A stretch of 8,099 nucleotides of DNA, taken from positions 1 through 8,099 of the forward strand of contig UQXE01000058.1 in NCBI GenBank assembly GCA_900544965.1, in the 5' to 3' direction. Below the pieces are notes generated by a model. That model was given only the letters and a program-made list of their open reading frames with translations, was not told the origin of the DNA and did not search any database. Positions 1 through 5,936 of the stretch are shown one piece after another. A program made the translations under genes and the position numbers. Position 1 is the stretch's first letter, and every line of letters starts with the position of its first letter. The DNA comes from an uncultured Eubacteriales bacterium. Lineage in GTDB: Bacteria > Bacillota > Clostridia > Christensenellales > CAG-138.

Positions 1-55
1 TCCGTTTTGTGAACCGCCTATGGCGGTAATAGGTTCTAAGCCGCCGGAGGCAATT
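1..55. repeat. 55-bp direct repeat, copy 1 (at window edge)
   Basis: This block is repeated at 159-213 with one mismatch (position 9 versus 167), an offset of 158 bp. It contains nested symmetry: CCGCC-TAT-GGCGG at 14-26, and GAACC (11-15) opposite GGTTC (32-36). It starts at the first base of the window, so the element may extend further left. No coding potential is apparent. It resembles a dispersed intergenic palindromic repeat, but only two copies are visible, so the family assignment is inference. Confidence 0.85.
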
Positions 56-64
56 TTAAAATTC

Positions 65-97
65 GTAATTTTGGGCGGCATGTACGGCCAAAATTAC
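65..97. repeat. Perfect 10-bp inverted repeat (hairpin)
   Basis: GTAATTTTGG at 65-74 is the exact reverse complement of CCAAAATTAC at 88-97, separated by 13 nt. It lies between the two 55-bp direct repeats. Only the structure can be read from the sequence; the role is unknown. Confidence 0.75.
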
Positions 98-103
98 ACC
101 TTG

Positions 104-135
104 CGCACGCGTGAGCGGTGAGCTTAACGCGTGCG
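104..135. repeat. 9-bp GC-rich inverted repeat (hairpin)
   Basis: CGCACGCGT at 104-112 pairs perfectly with ACGCGTGCG at 127-135 around a 14-nt loop. It is one of five palindromic elements in the first 230 bp. No T-tract follows, so a simple intrinsic terminator is unlikely. Confidence 0.75.
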
Positions 136-144
136 GAGAAACTC

Positions 145-168
145 AAAAAACGGAGCAATCCGTTTTTT
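145..168. terminator. Candidate bidirectional intrinsic terminator
   Basis: AAAAAACGGA (145-154), a GCAA tetraloop (GNRA type) and TCCGTTTTTT (159-168) form a perfect 10-bp stem ending in a T-tract on either strand. This is the layout of a bidirectional Rho-independent terminator, although the stem has only four GC-rich pairs. It could end a transcript entering from the left of the window. Its right arm is also the first ten bases of the second 55-bp repeat, so terminator and repeat are physically merged. Confidence 0.55.
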
Positions 169-213
169 GAACCGCCTATGGCGGTAATAGGTTCTAAGCC
201 GCCGGAGGCAATT
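159..213. repeat. 55-bp direct repeat, copy 2
   Basis: This copy matches 1-55 at 54 of 55 positions, including the CCGCC-TAT-GGCGG core (172-184) and the GAACC/GGTTC arms. A further short hairpin, CCAAAAC (215-221) with GTTTTGG (224-230), lies directly downstream. Together 1-230 form a compact palindrome-rich block with no supported gene. Confidence 0.85.
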
Positions 214-277
214 ACCAAAACCCGTTTTGGCCGGAACAAACCACGCCCATCAAAATTTCTCTTTGAGCGGGGCCTTA

Positions 278-306
278 TTGCCAACTGTGCCCAATTCCTG
301 TATAAT
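278..306 (+). promoter_or_regulatory. Sigma-70/sigma-A-type promoter for the 346-1626 gene
   Basis: TTGCCA (278-283), a 17-bp spacer, and a perfect TATAAT (301-306). Transcription should start near 312-313, giving a leader of roughly 33 nt that includes the ribosome binding site GAAAGGAG (333-340) five bases before the ATG at 346. It is nearly consensus, so expression of the downstream group may be constitutive. Confidence 0.85.
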
Positions 307-345
307 TAATTTGATATATATAACTGCAGGTCGAAAGGAGCACAA

Positions 346-1626
346 ATGGAAAAACTTCCTGAGAAGAAACGGTCGCTTTTTGATCTTAATATGCTCGGCA
401 TCGTTATCATAATGCTGCTTGGCTACGTCCTGATTCATGATTTGTTCGGGGGTACGCTTTTTTCGTACAACTCATGGGACAGCTACACGCTCCAGGCGCT
501 ATCCTGGCGCGAGGGCCGCTTGGATCTGGGAAGAAATTACGAATACCTGGAACTTGCGATATTCGAGGGCAAGTACTATGTGTCGTTCCCTCCGGTTCCA
601 AGCGTGGTCGTGCTGCCGCTTACCTTTATATTCGGGGCAAATGTGCCCAGCAACTTTATATCGGCCCTTTACGGGATAATTACCGCGCTTTTGGCTTACA
701 AGGTTCTAAGGGTTGTAAACATGGAAAAGGGCGCGGCCTCGCTCCTTGCCATGCTTGTCGTATGGGGATCAAACGCCATGTGGATGAGCACGTCCGGCGG
801 CGTGTGGTTCCAAGCCCAGCTTTTGAATATGCTGCTGCTGATCGCGGCGGTATACTGCGCGCTTACGGATAAGAGGAAAACCGCCTATGCGCTGGTTGCG
901 CTGGCGGTGGGCTGCAGGCCGTTCTCAGCGGTTGGCTTTTTGGTGCTGTTCGTATATTTCTATACTCGCGACAAGGCTAAGGAGGGTTCAAAGGGATTCT
1001 TCAAAACCGCGCTTTTGCAGTGGTCCTGCTTTATCATCCCTATGCTGATTGCAGGCGCCTATATGTGGTATAACGCCGCGCGCTTCAATAACCCGTTTGA
1101 GTTTGGGCATAACTACCTGCCCGAGTTCCTGGCCGCTCCCCAGGGCCAGTTCAATCTCAGCTATATACCTCAGAACCTCAAAAATATCTTCCTTAACTTT
1201 ATAACCTTTGGAGAGGGGCTGAAGCTTGAATATTCGATATTCAACGGGTTCATATTCTTCATTGCCAACCCGATATTCATAATGCTGTTTGTGCGTATAC
1301 TCGCCGACACGCTTAAAAAGCGCCTGGACGCGGTGCGGATTGCGGCCATCGCGGCAATCGTGCTCAACCTGCTTCTGCTGTGCGCGCATAAGACCTTCGG
1401 CGGCTGGCAGTTCGGCGCCCGCTACACCGTGGACATGATCCCTCTGGTGCTGTTCTATCTTGCGTATGGGGCCAAGGATTTGGAGCCTGTGGACAAGGAC
1501 GCCGTTAAAAACGCGCAGGGCTGCCACGTCTGGCCGCTGAAGCGGTATGAGAGCCTGCTTTGCATATTGGCCATTATGTTCAACGTATATGGGGCGCTTG
1601 CAATGCACTTCCTCTACGGGTCATGA
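346..1626 (+). CDS. GT-C-type multi-pass membrane glycosyltransferase-like protein
   Basis: A 426-aa integral membrane protein with about nine to eleven hydrophobic segments (for example residues 15-35, 85-98, 103-122, 130-142, 158-172, 180-206, 225-241, 299-320, 330-347, 362-374, 403-424). The layout resembles GT-C glycosyltransferases of the PMT/GT39 superfamily, which transfer sugars from a polyprenyl-phosphate donor on the outer face of the membrane. Supporting features are an acidic first extracytoplasmic loop (NSWDSYTLQA, about 42-51), FPPVPS at 81-86, a YNAARFNNPFEFGHNY segment at 242-257, and GGWQFGARYTVDMIP at 352-366, like the C-terminal Arg loop of these enzymes. The start is fixed by GAAAGGAG five bases upstream and the promoter at 278-306. 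Acceptor and donor cannot be read. It heads a possible operon with the next two genes. The fold class is fairly well supported; the specific reaction is not. Confidence 0.7.
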   Translation: MEKLPEKKRSLFDLNMLGIVIIMLLGYVLIHDLFGGTLFSYNSWDSYTLQALSWREGRLDLGRNYEYLELAIFEGKYYVSFPPVPSVVVLPLTFIFGANVPSNFISALYGIITALLAYKVLRVVNMEKGAASLLAMLVVWGSNAMWMSTSGGVWFQAQLLNMLLLIAAVYCALTDKRKTAYALVALAVGCRPFSAVGFLVLFVYFYTRDKAKEGSKGFFKTALLQWSCFIIPMLIAGAYMWYNAARFNNPFEFGHNYLPEFLAAPQGQFNLSYIPQNLKNIFLNFITFGEGLKLEYSIFNGFIFFIANPIFIMLFVRILADTLKKRLDAVRIAAIAAIVLNLLLLCAHKTFGGWQFGARYTVDMIPLVLFYLAYGAKDLEPVDKDAVKNAQGCHVWPLKRYESLLCILAIMFNVYGALAMHFLYGS

Positions 1627-1666
1627 TATAAACGGGATAAAAACCGTAAAAACTTTTATGTATAAA

Positions 1667-1689
1667 GAGCACGGCTCATGGCCGTGCTC
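1667..1689 (+). promoter_or_regulatory. Intergenic hairpin without T-tract
   Basis: GAGCACGGC (1667-1675) and GCCGTGCTC (1681-1689) form a perfect 9-bp stem with a TCATG loop. No T-run follows, so it is not a standard terminator. It sits between the first two genes of the rightward group and could stabilise a 3' end or slow read-through. It also argues against starting the next gene at the ATG in its loop (1678). Confidence 0.6.
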
Positions 1690-1719
1690 GCGACACACCA
1701 TAAGACAGGAGAAGATACT

Positions 1720-2634
1720 ATGAGTCCGTCCAAAAAGCTTGATGAATGCGCGATGAAGCGCAGGCGCCATTCCTATGTTACGTTTGCGCTCCTGGCTGTC
1801 GGAGGCCTTATCATCGTACTGGGCATGTTCATGAAGATCCCCTATTCGTTTTACATAGGAATTGCGTTTGTGGCGCTTTCGCTGGTGTATGCGGGGGTGT
1901 TCGTGGACACGTCGGAGAAGCGGTTTTATACGACCTTTGAGGAGGAATACGTTTTCCCAAGGTTTGAGGAGGCGTTTGGCAAGTATGCCTACAGCGCGAA
2001 AAACGGGCTTAGCAAGGAGGATGTAACGGAAATAGGCTTTATTGAAAAGGGCAGGACGTATTTAACACGTCGCCGCTTCGCGGCCATGTACCGGGGCGTG
2101 GTGTTCGATACGTCGCACGTGCTCTTCAAGCATAACGCGCGCGGCAAGCTAAGCCCCGAGGTAAAGCCCACGTACCAGGCCCAGCTGATACGCATGCTGG
2201 GGCTTACAGGCTATGATTTCCCCGACATTATCATAAGGCCCAAAGGCGTTGAGCATACCGAGGGGCTGCGCCACAGGATGCACAGGGAAAAGCAGCTTGT
2301 GCCAAACGCCGGCACCGGGGAATTTGCCAGATACTTTGAGGTGCTGTGCATAAAGCCGGAGGACGCCGAATGCCTGGACGAGCGGCTGTGCGGCATGATT
2401 TTAAACTACAGGGCGTGCGTGCGAAACGTTGCGCCAAAGGCGGGATTGTTCATCCGGCTTACCGGTGAGAGCGCGGACCTCATGATAGGCAACTGGGACA
2501 ACATGCTGATGCCGCCGCTGCGCGAGGGCACGCAGGACGTGATGTACAGGCGGTATGTCGACCAGGCGATAGACCTGATTACGGACTTTGTAGATATACT
2601 TATTCCAAAGGGCAGGGAGGCAATAGAGGATTGA
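1720..2634 (+). CDS. Two-TM membrane protein, DUF3137-like
   Basis: A 304-aa protein. A longer in-frame reading from 1678 is possible, but the ATG at 1720 is chosen because AGGAGAAG lies just upstream and the earlier ATG falls in a hairpin loop. A basic N-terminus (MKRRRH) is followed by two membrane spans (about residues 18-38 and 42-62) and a soluble, presumably cytoplasmic, region of about 240 residues. The segment from about 68 to 140 (FYTTFEEEYVFPRFEEAF, then an IGFIEKGRTYLTRR stretch and YRGVVFDTSHV) resembles DUF3137 proteins, whose function is unknown. It lies 93 bp after the glycosyltransferase-like gene and 34 bp before lplA on the same strand, so co-transcription is plausible but functional linkage is unproven. 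Confidence 0.65.
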   Translation: MSPSKKLDECAMKRRRHSYVTFALLAVGGLIIVLGMFMKIPYSFYIGIAFVALSLVYAGVFVDTSEKRFYTTFEEEYVFPRFEEAFGKYAYSAKNGLSKEDVTEIGFIEKGRTYLTRRRFAAMYRGVVFDTSHVLFKHNARGKLSPEVKPTYQAQLIRMLGLTGYDFPDIIIRPKGVEHTEGLRHRMHREKQLVPNAGTGEFARYFEVLCIKPEDAECLDERLCGMILNYRACVRNVAPKAGLFIRLTGESADLMIGNWDNMLMPPLREGTQDVMYRRYVDQAIDLITDFVDILIPKGREAIED

Positions 2635-2668
2635 CGGCAAGGATGGGCTGCGTACGGGAGGATGCGTT

Positions 2669-3634
2669 ATGAATACGGTTATAACCTCGGTTTCCACTGA
2701 TCCATGGCACAACCTGGCGCTGGAGGAGCTACTCTTTACTTCGGGCGGCGAAGGGACCGTACTGTATCTTTGGCAGAACAGGAATACCGTTGTCATAGGG
2801 CGCAATCAAAACGCGTGGAAGGAGTGCCGCGCGGACCTGCTAGAGCGCGAAGGCGGCCGGCTCGCAAGGCGCACGTCGGGAGGAGGGGCCGTATTTCACG
2901 ACATGGGCAACCTGAACTTCACGTTTATAACGCCGCGCGGAGGTTACGATCTTGAAAGGCAGCTCGGGGTGATACTCGGGGCGGTGCGTTCGCAGGGGAT
3001 CGACGCCGGGTTTACGGGAAGGAACGACCTTGTCACGGCTGGCGGCGGCAAATTTTCGGGCAACGCGTTTTGCTTTTCGCGCGACAGGGGGCTCCACCAC
3101 GGCACAATTCTTGTGGATGTGGATATGGACAAGCTGTCGCGGTACCTGGTTCCCTCGGCGGACAAGCTCAGGAGCAAGGGCGTGGACAGCGTTCGTTCGC
3201 GGGTGGCAAACCTCAGGGAGCTTAACCCGGATATCACCATTGATTCGATGGCCGCGGCGGTGGAGGCCGCGTTTAAGGCCGAATACGGGGAATGCGTCCG
3301 CATCGGCGAGGCTTCGCTGGACAGGCGCGTACTTTCCGAGCTTGAGGCGAGGCATGCGTCGTGGGAGTGGCGCATGGGGAAAACGCCCGAGTTCGACGTT
3401 CAGTTCGACGCGCGCTTTTCATGGGGCGGGGTGGAGCTTTGCTTCAGGATTAAGGATGGGACGATACTTGATGCAACCGCGTACTCCGACGCGATGGATG
3501 AGGCGTTTATCCGCTCGCTGCCAGGGATATTGAAAGGCCGCCGGTTTAACGCGCATGAGATGGGAGCGCTCTCGCTGTCCGAAAATCCCATGCTCGCGGA
3601 TATAGGCGGCTGGCTTGAGGGTATAGGCTCGTAG
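2669..3634 (+). CDS. lplA: Lipoate-protein ligase A
   Basis: A 321-aa cytoplasmic enzyme that activates free lipoate with ATP and attaches it to a lysine of lipoyl domains (E2 subunits, GcvH). Family motifs are clear: RRTSGGGAVFHDMGNLNFTF at 67-86 (lipoate/AMP-binding loop), GRND at 117-120, GGKFSGNAF at 126-134 with Lys128 corresponding to the conserved ligase lysine, HHGTILVDVD at 143-152, and KLRSKGVDSVRSRVANL at 166-182. Residues from about 240 to 321 form the C-terminal accessory domain found in full-length bacterial LplA, so a single-chain ligase is expected. Length is close to E. coli LplA (338 aa). GGGAGG lies eight bases before the ATG. No other lipoate or dehydrogenase genes are in the window. 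The 3' end is partly duplicated immediately downstream. Confidence 0.93.
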   Translation: MNTVITSVSTDPWHNLALEELLFTSGGEGTVLYLWQNRNTVVIGRNQNAWKECRADLLEREGGRLARRTSGGGAVFHDMGNLNFTFITPRGGYDLERQLGVILGAVRSQGIDAGFTGRNDLVTAGGGKFSGNAFCFSRDRGLHHGTILVDVDMDKLSRYLVPSADKLRSKGVDSVRSRVANLRELNPDITIDSMAAAVEAAFKAEYGECVRIGEASLDRRVLSELEARHASWEWRMGKTPEFDVQFDARFSWGGVELCFRIKDGTILDATAYSDAMDEAFIRSLPGILKGRRFNAHEMGALSLSENPMLADIGGWLEGIGS

Positions 3635-3638
3635 GCTT

Positions 3639-3773
3639 ATGTTTATGTGCTCCGACGCGGTGGACGGGGCGTTTATCGCCAGCCGTTTAGGGATATTTAA
3701 CGCGCGGGCGCTCCCGCTGTCTGAGATACTTGCCGGCAAGCGTAATTGCAGGAACGGGCAAGGCGGGGTATGA
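3639..3773 (+). pseudogene. Decayed duplicate of the lplA 3' end
   Basis: Translating from the ATG at 3639 gives a 44-codon frame containing CSDAVDGAFIASRLGIFNAR, which lines up with lplA residues 272-295 (YSDAMDEAFIRSLPGI, a six-residue gap, then FNA). LPLSE corresponds to LSLSE further along. At DNA level TCCGACGCG at 3651 matches 3485, an offset of 166 bp. The copy is in a different frame from lplA, has no ribosome binding site, lacks the rest of the gene, and loses similarity after about 3738. It is best read as a remnant of a tandem duplication of the gene's tail, not an active gene. A remnant of a separate lplA paralogue is the alternative. Confidence 0.75.
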
Positions 3774-3866
3774 CCTTGTCCCGTTCGAATTGGCTTTCCC
3801 GGGTCAAAGGCGCAACAAATTTCAATATTCAGGCATTAGCGTAATGACTTATGCAGCCATTTCCGG

Positions 3867-3895
3867 GCGTTCCCAGCGGGGGGCGCTTTGTTTTC
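3867..3895 (+). terminator. Intrinsic terminator after the lplA group
   Basis: GCGTTCCC (3867-3874) pairs with GGGGGCGC (3879-3886) through two G-U wobbles, with an AGCG loop, followed by TTTGTTTTC. It reaches the last codon of the convergent GNAT gene. It would stop rightward transcripts from the lplA group. The stem is modest, so confidence is intermediate. The 3774-3866 stretch contains nothing else recognisable. Confidence 0.5.
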
Positions 3896-4649
3896 AATCC
3901 TCTTCAACGGTGACTATTTCTACCCATGCGGGATAAAAGCCGCTGTTGAGCGCTACGTTCCATGAGTGCAGGTTGGACAGGCTTGTGCCGTAAAACGGGA
4001 TATAACCCCTTTTCAGTATTTCATTTCTAAGCAGCGAAACGAGCGCCGTGGCGATTCCCCTGCCCCTGAACGCGGGGAATACGTCTATGCCGATCTGCCA
4101 CATGTCCGGGCAGTCCGCCGAACAGCCGGCAAGCCCCATTATATCCCCGCCTTTGTCAAGCGCGGCCACGGCCAGCATGTCGGGTCGCTTTGGGTCGAAT
4201 TCTTTGCACAGGGCGTTTGGGAACCCGCCCCCGTAAAGGCCCATAATATCGTCCGTTTCATACCACCTTACCTTGACGCCGGCCCTAACTTCTATAAACC
4301 CGGGACGCGGGAGGAACATGTGATGGCTCTGCGACAGGCGCTTCCCGTGCGGGGCCAGCTGTCCTTCGATCTCCATAAGGGAGCCGTGCTCAAACAGATA
4401 ATGCCCCGGCTTTGAGGCCGCATAGTCCCTAAGCCAGGAATGCAGCGCCCCGTCCGCCGATATGACGGCGTTTTTACCCATTGTGGCCATCGAAAAGAAA
4501 AATGTGCCCCTGATATACTCGCGTCTGCCATGGCGTATGGCAGGCACGGTTATTATGTTCGCGTCACTGTCAAAATCCGAGATGGCGCAGTTTAGGTCCA
4601 GCGCCAGCTGGCGTTTGAGCGCCAGCACCGTCTCCTGCCTGTTTAGCAT
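3894..4649 (-). CDS. GNAT-family N-acetyltransferase
   Basis: A 251-aa protein whose C-terminal half is a GNAT domain. WQIGIDVFPAFRGRGIA (184-200) gives beta-4 and the acetyl-CoA pyrophosphate loop (R/Q-x-x-G-x-G/A, here RGRGIA), followed by helix 3 (TALVSLLRNEILKRG) and the beta-5/helix-4 region YGTSLSNLHSWNVALNSGFYPAW (220-242). The N-terminal about 120 residues, including WYETDDIMGLYGGGF further on, are not diagnostic. The substrate cannot be predicted. GGAG lies about six bases before the ATG, and a promoter lies at 4682-4710. It is a single-gene leftward unit, convergent with lplA. A decayed copy of its first 12 codons and promoter region lies about 161 bp upstream. Confidence 0.85.
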   Translation of the reverse strand: MLNRQETVLALKRQLALDLNCAISDFDSDANIITVPAIRHGRREYIRGTFFFSMATMGKNAVISADGALHSWLRDYAASKPGHYLFEHGSLMEIEGQLAPHGKRLSQSHHMFLPRPGFIEVRAGVKVRWYETDDIMGLYGGGFPNALCKEFDPKRPDMLAVAALDKGGDIMGLAGCSADCPDMWQIGIDVFPAFRGRGIATALVSLLRNEILKRGYIPFYGTSLSNLHSWNVALNSGFYPAWVEIVTVEED

Positions 4650-4681
4650 AGGCGTCTCCGTTGTATGGTTAATATTAATGT

Positions 4682-4710
4682 ATTATAGCGTCCTGGAGGG
4701 CTTATGTACA
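4682..4710 (-). promoter_or_regulatory. Promoter for the GNAT gene
   Basis: On the minus strand TGTACA (4710-4705), a 17-bp spacer and a perfect TATAAT (4687-4682), ending 32 bp before the GNAT ATG. The -35 matches TTGACA at four of six positions. A degraded version of this promoter is seen again near 4847-4875, upstream of the gene-start remnant. Confidence 0.65.
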
Positions 4711-4773
4711 GGGGGCGTTGACTCAGGGAATAAAGAGTCTGCCATTTTTCCACACCAAAAGCGTGGGGCCTCA

Positions 4774-4810
4774 GTTTAAGCGCCAGTTCCGTCTACTGCA
4801 TGCTCAGCAT
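4774..4810 (-). pseudogene. Decayed duplicate of the GNAT gene 5' end
   Basis: Minus-strand translation from the ATG at 4810 reads M-L-S-M-Q-stop-T-E-L-A-L-K, aligning with M-L-N-R-Q-E-T-V-L-A-L-K of the GNAT protein; 30 of 37 bases match 4613-4649 without gaps. Similarity continues upstream of the start: the intact gene's TTATAG and GTACAGGGGG have counterparts (CTATAG, GTACAAGGGG) near 4846-4880. The in-frame stop at codon 6 and the loss of the rest of the gene show it is non-functional. The 161-bp offset suggests a local tandem duplication rather than a once-complete second gene. Confidence 0.7.
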
Positions 4811-4841
4811 AGGCGGTCTATATTCCGTAGGTTTTATTATG

Positions 4842-4855
4842 TAAACTATAGTTTA
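4842..4855. repeat. 14-bp perfect palindrome
   Basis: TAAACTATAGTTTA is a perfect palindrome overlapping the position that corresponds to the -10 box of the decayed GNAT promoter copy. It could be an operator, but an AT-rich chance palindrome within decaying DNA is equally possible. Confidence 0.4.
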
Positions 4856-4948
4856 AAAGCGTTCCCGTACAAGGGGATATCAGCCCATAATAAAAACGGA
4901 CGGCCCGCCTGCCTTTTACTACCCATGGCTCCGGCTGGCGTTTGACAT

Positions 4949-5254
4949 TCATCCTATCGCGCTTTTGATAAGCTCAACGAGCATGCCGCTGGCGACCCCG
5001 TAAAACATCTGGGTGCTGAATGCGGCCGCATGGCTTTTTATATAGGCGCGCAGCCCCTTTTTATCCTTTTTGCATACATAGTCGTACGCCGCCTGCGCCG
5101 CTCTGAGCTCCGGCGAGGCGTCGGGAAGCCTTCTTACAGCGTCGAACAGGTCGCGCTTGAGCGCGGCCCAGTCCGTATCGTCCTTTGTATTGCATACCAC
5201 CGTATTGTTGTCGCCTACGGTAATGACCGACCCTTCAATGTTAATGCTATCCAT
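4949..5254 (-). CDS. Small protein with SVITVGDNNTV tag, partner of DUF6232-like protein
   Basis: A 101-aa protein of unknown function. Residues 4-20 form a short beta-prone, Asn-rich segment (GSVITVGDNNTVV), followed by a mostly helical region (29-75, rich in Ala, Asp, Lys and Arg) and a hydrophobic/glycine C-terminal segment (79-100, FSTQMFYGVASGMLVELIKS) that could lie against or in a membrane. The ATG overlaps the end of the upstream gene by 8 bp, with GGAGG (5268-5264) nine bases before it inside that gene, so translation is probably coupled. The SVITVG(D)NN motif recurs at the C-terminus of the upstream protein. No family is assigned with confidence. No clear terminator is visible in 4856-4948. 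Confidence 0.75.
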   Translation of the reverse strand: MDSINIEGSVITVGDNNTVVCNTKDDTDWAALKRDLFDAVRRLPDASPELRAAQAAYDYVCKKDKKGLRAYIKSHAAAFSTQMFYGVASGMLVELIKSAIG

Positions 5255-5759
5255 TCGCCGGTTCCTCCATTTCTGGCGTCTCGCCCATGTTTACCTTGTT
5301 GTAGTTCCCCACCGTTATTACAGAGTTTTTCAGGTCTATTACATAGTTGGCCCGCCCGCTGTCGGCGCAGCTCATAATCACTTTCATTACGTCGTCCAGA
5401 AAGTCATAGTTTGGCGAGTACAGATGAAAGCTGCTGCCCGAGTTAAGCAGTATTGTCAAATAGCCGCCAAGACTTCTGTTATACCTGTCCACTTTTGCTA
5501 TCTTGACGCTGCCTATAGCTATCAGAATAAGCCCTAAAGCTATTACCCACAGCTGAGGGTCTATAAAAAACAGCGCCAACAGAATTGCTCCTATTATTAT
5601 AAGTATAAACGGGGCTTTGGAGTAAGACATTCTCGACTGACGGCTCTTTGAGACCTGGGATATATTGCTTATCTGCAAAAAGTGGTTTTCAAATGAAAGC
5701 GTATTGTTTCTTATTGCCATTTGATCGGTTTCTATTTCCGCAGGGATTTTGTGATACAT
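5247..5759 (-). CDS. DUF6232-like two-TM membrane protein
   Basis: A 170-aa protein. The ATG at 5759 is preferred because AGGAGTGGAG precedes it; the same frame is open to an ATG at 5828, but that start has no ribosome binding site and lies inside the likely promoter. An N-terminal soluble part (TLSFENHFLQISNISQVSKS, 20-39) resembles the DUF6232 pattern, then come two membrane spans (about 50-67 and 70-88) and a second soluble part with YLTILLNSGSSFHLYSP (100-116) and a short helix. It ends with NSVITVGNYNKV (145-156) and an acidic tail. The last motif is nearly the same as residues 8-19 of the next protein. DUF6232 has no established function. Overlap with the downstream ORF indicates a two-gene unit. 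The family call is from memory of its pattern and should be treated as moderate. Confidence 0.72.
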   Translation of the reverse strand: MYHKIPAEIETDQMAIRNNTLSFENHFLQISNISQVSKSRQSRMSYSKAPFILIIIGAILLALFFIDPQLWVIALGLILIAIGSVKIAKVDRYNRSLGGYLTILLNSGSSFHLYSPNYDFLDDVMKVIMSCADSGRANYVIDLKNSVITVGNYNKVNMGETPEMEEPANG

Positions 5760-5810
5760 ATTCCAGCACTCCACTCCTGAAAACCATAAATACATATTAC
5801 ATTTATATAT

Positions 5811-5839
5811 ATCATAACATAATATCAAATCCCATGCAA
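5811..5839 (-). promoter_or_regulatory. Promoter for the DUF6232-like pair
   Basis: On the minus strand TTGCAT (5839-5834), a 17-bp spacer and TATGAT (5816-5811), with the start codon about 50 bp downstream. It is back to back with the 5901-5929 promoter, the two -35 boxes about 60 bp apart, leaving room for a shared regulator site; none is evident. Confidence 0.65.
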
Positions 5840-5900
5840 TACATCACTCAGCAAATCTTCCACATAATCCGGCATTAAAATCAATACACGCAAAATCCAT

Positions 5901-5929
5901 TTGTCACATATCCGCATTTGAGCTATAAT
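5901..5929 (+). promoter_or_regulatory. Near-consensus promoter giving a leaderless mRNA
   Basis: TTGTCA (5901-5906), a 17-bp spacer and TATAAT (5924-5929). Only seven bases separate the -10 box from the ATG at 5937, so the expected start site falls on or next to the A of the start codon. There is no Shine-Dalgarno sequence before that ATG, which agrees with leaderless initiation. Confidence 0.8.
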
Positions 5930-5936
5930 CAATACC

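Noticed and set aside
988..1608. Long antisense ORF (206 codons) opposite the membrane glycosyltransferase-like gene
   Set aside because: It has basic, low-complexity composition without recognisable domains, fully covered by a well-supported sense gene with membrane spans, promoter and ribosome binding site.
1678..1719. Upstream ATG start extending the DUF3137-like protein by 14 residues
   Set aside because: It lies in the loop of a perfect hairpin and has no ribosome binding site; the ATG at 1720 has AGGAGAAG just before it.
2840..3375. Antisense and alternative-frame ORFs across lplA
   Set aside because: They are shadows of lplA, whose family motifs are unambiguous.
5760..5828. N-terminal extension of the DUF6232-like protein to the ATG at 5828
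   Set aside because: The extension overlaps the likely promoter, lacks a ribosome binding site and has an unlikely Cys/Tyr/Trp-rich sequence; the ATG at 5759 follows AGGAGTGGAG.
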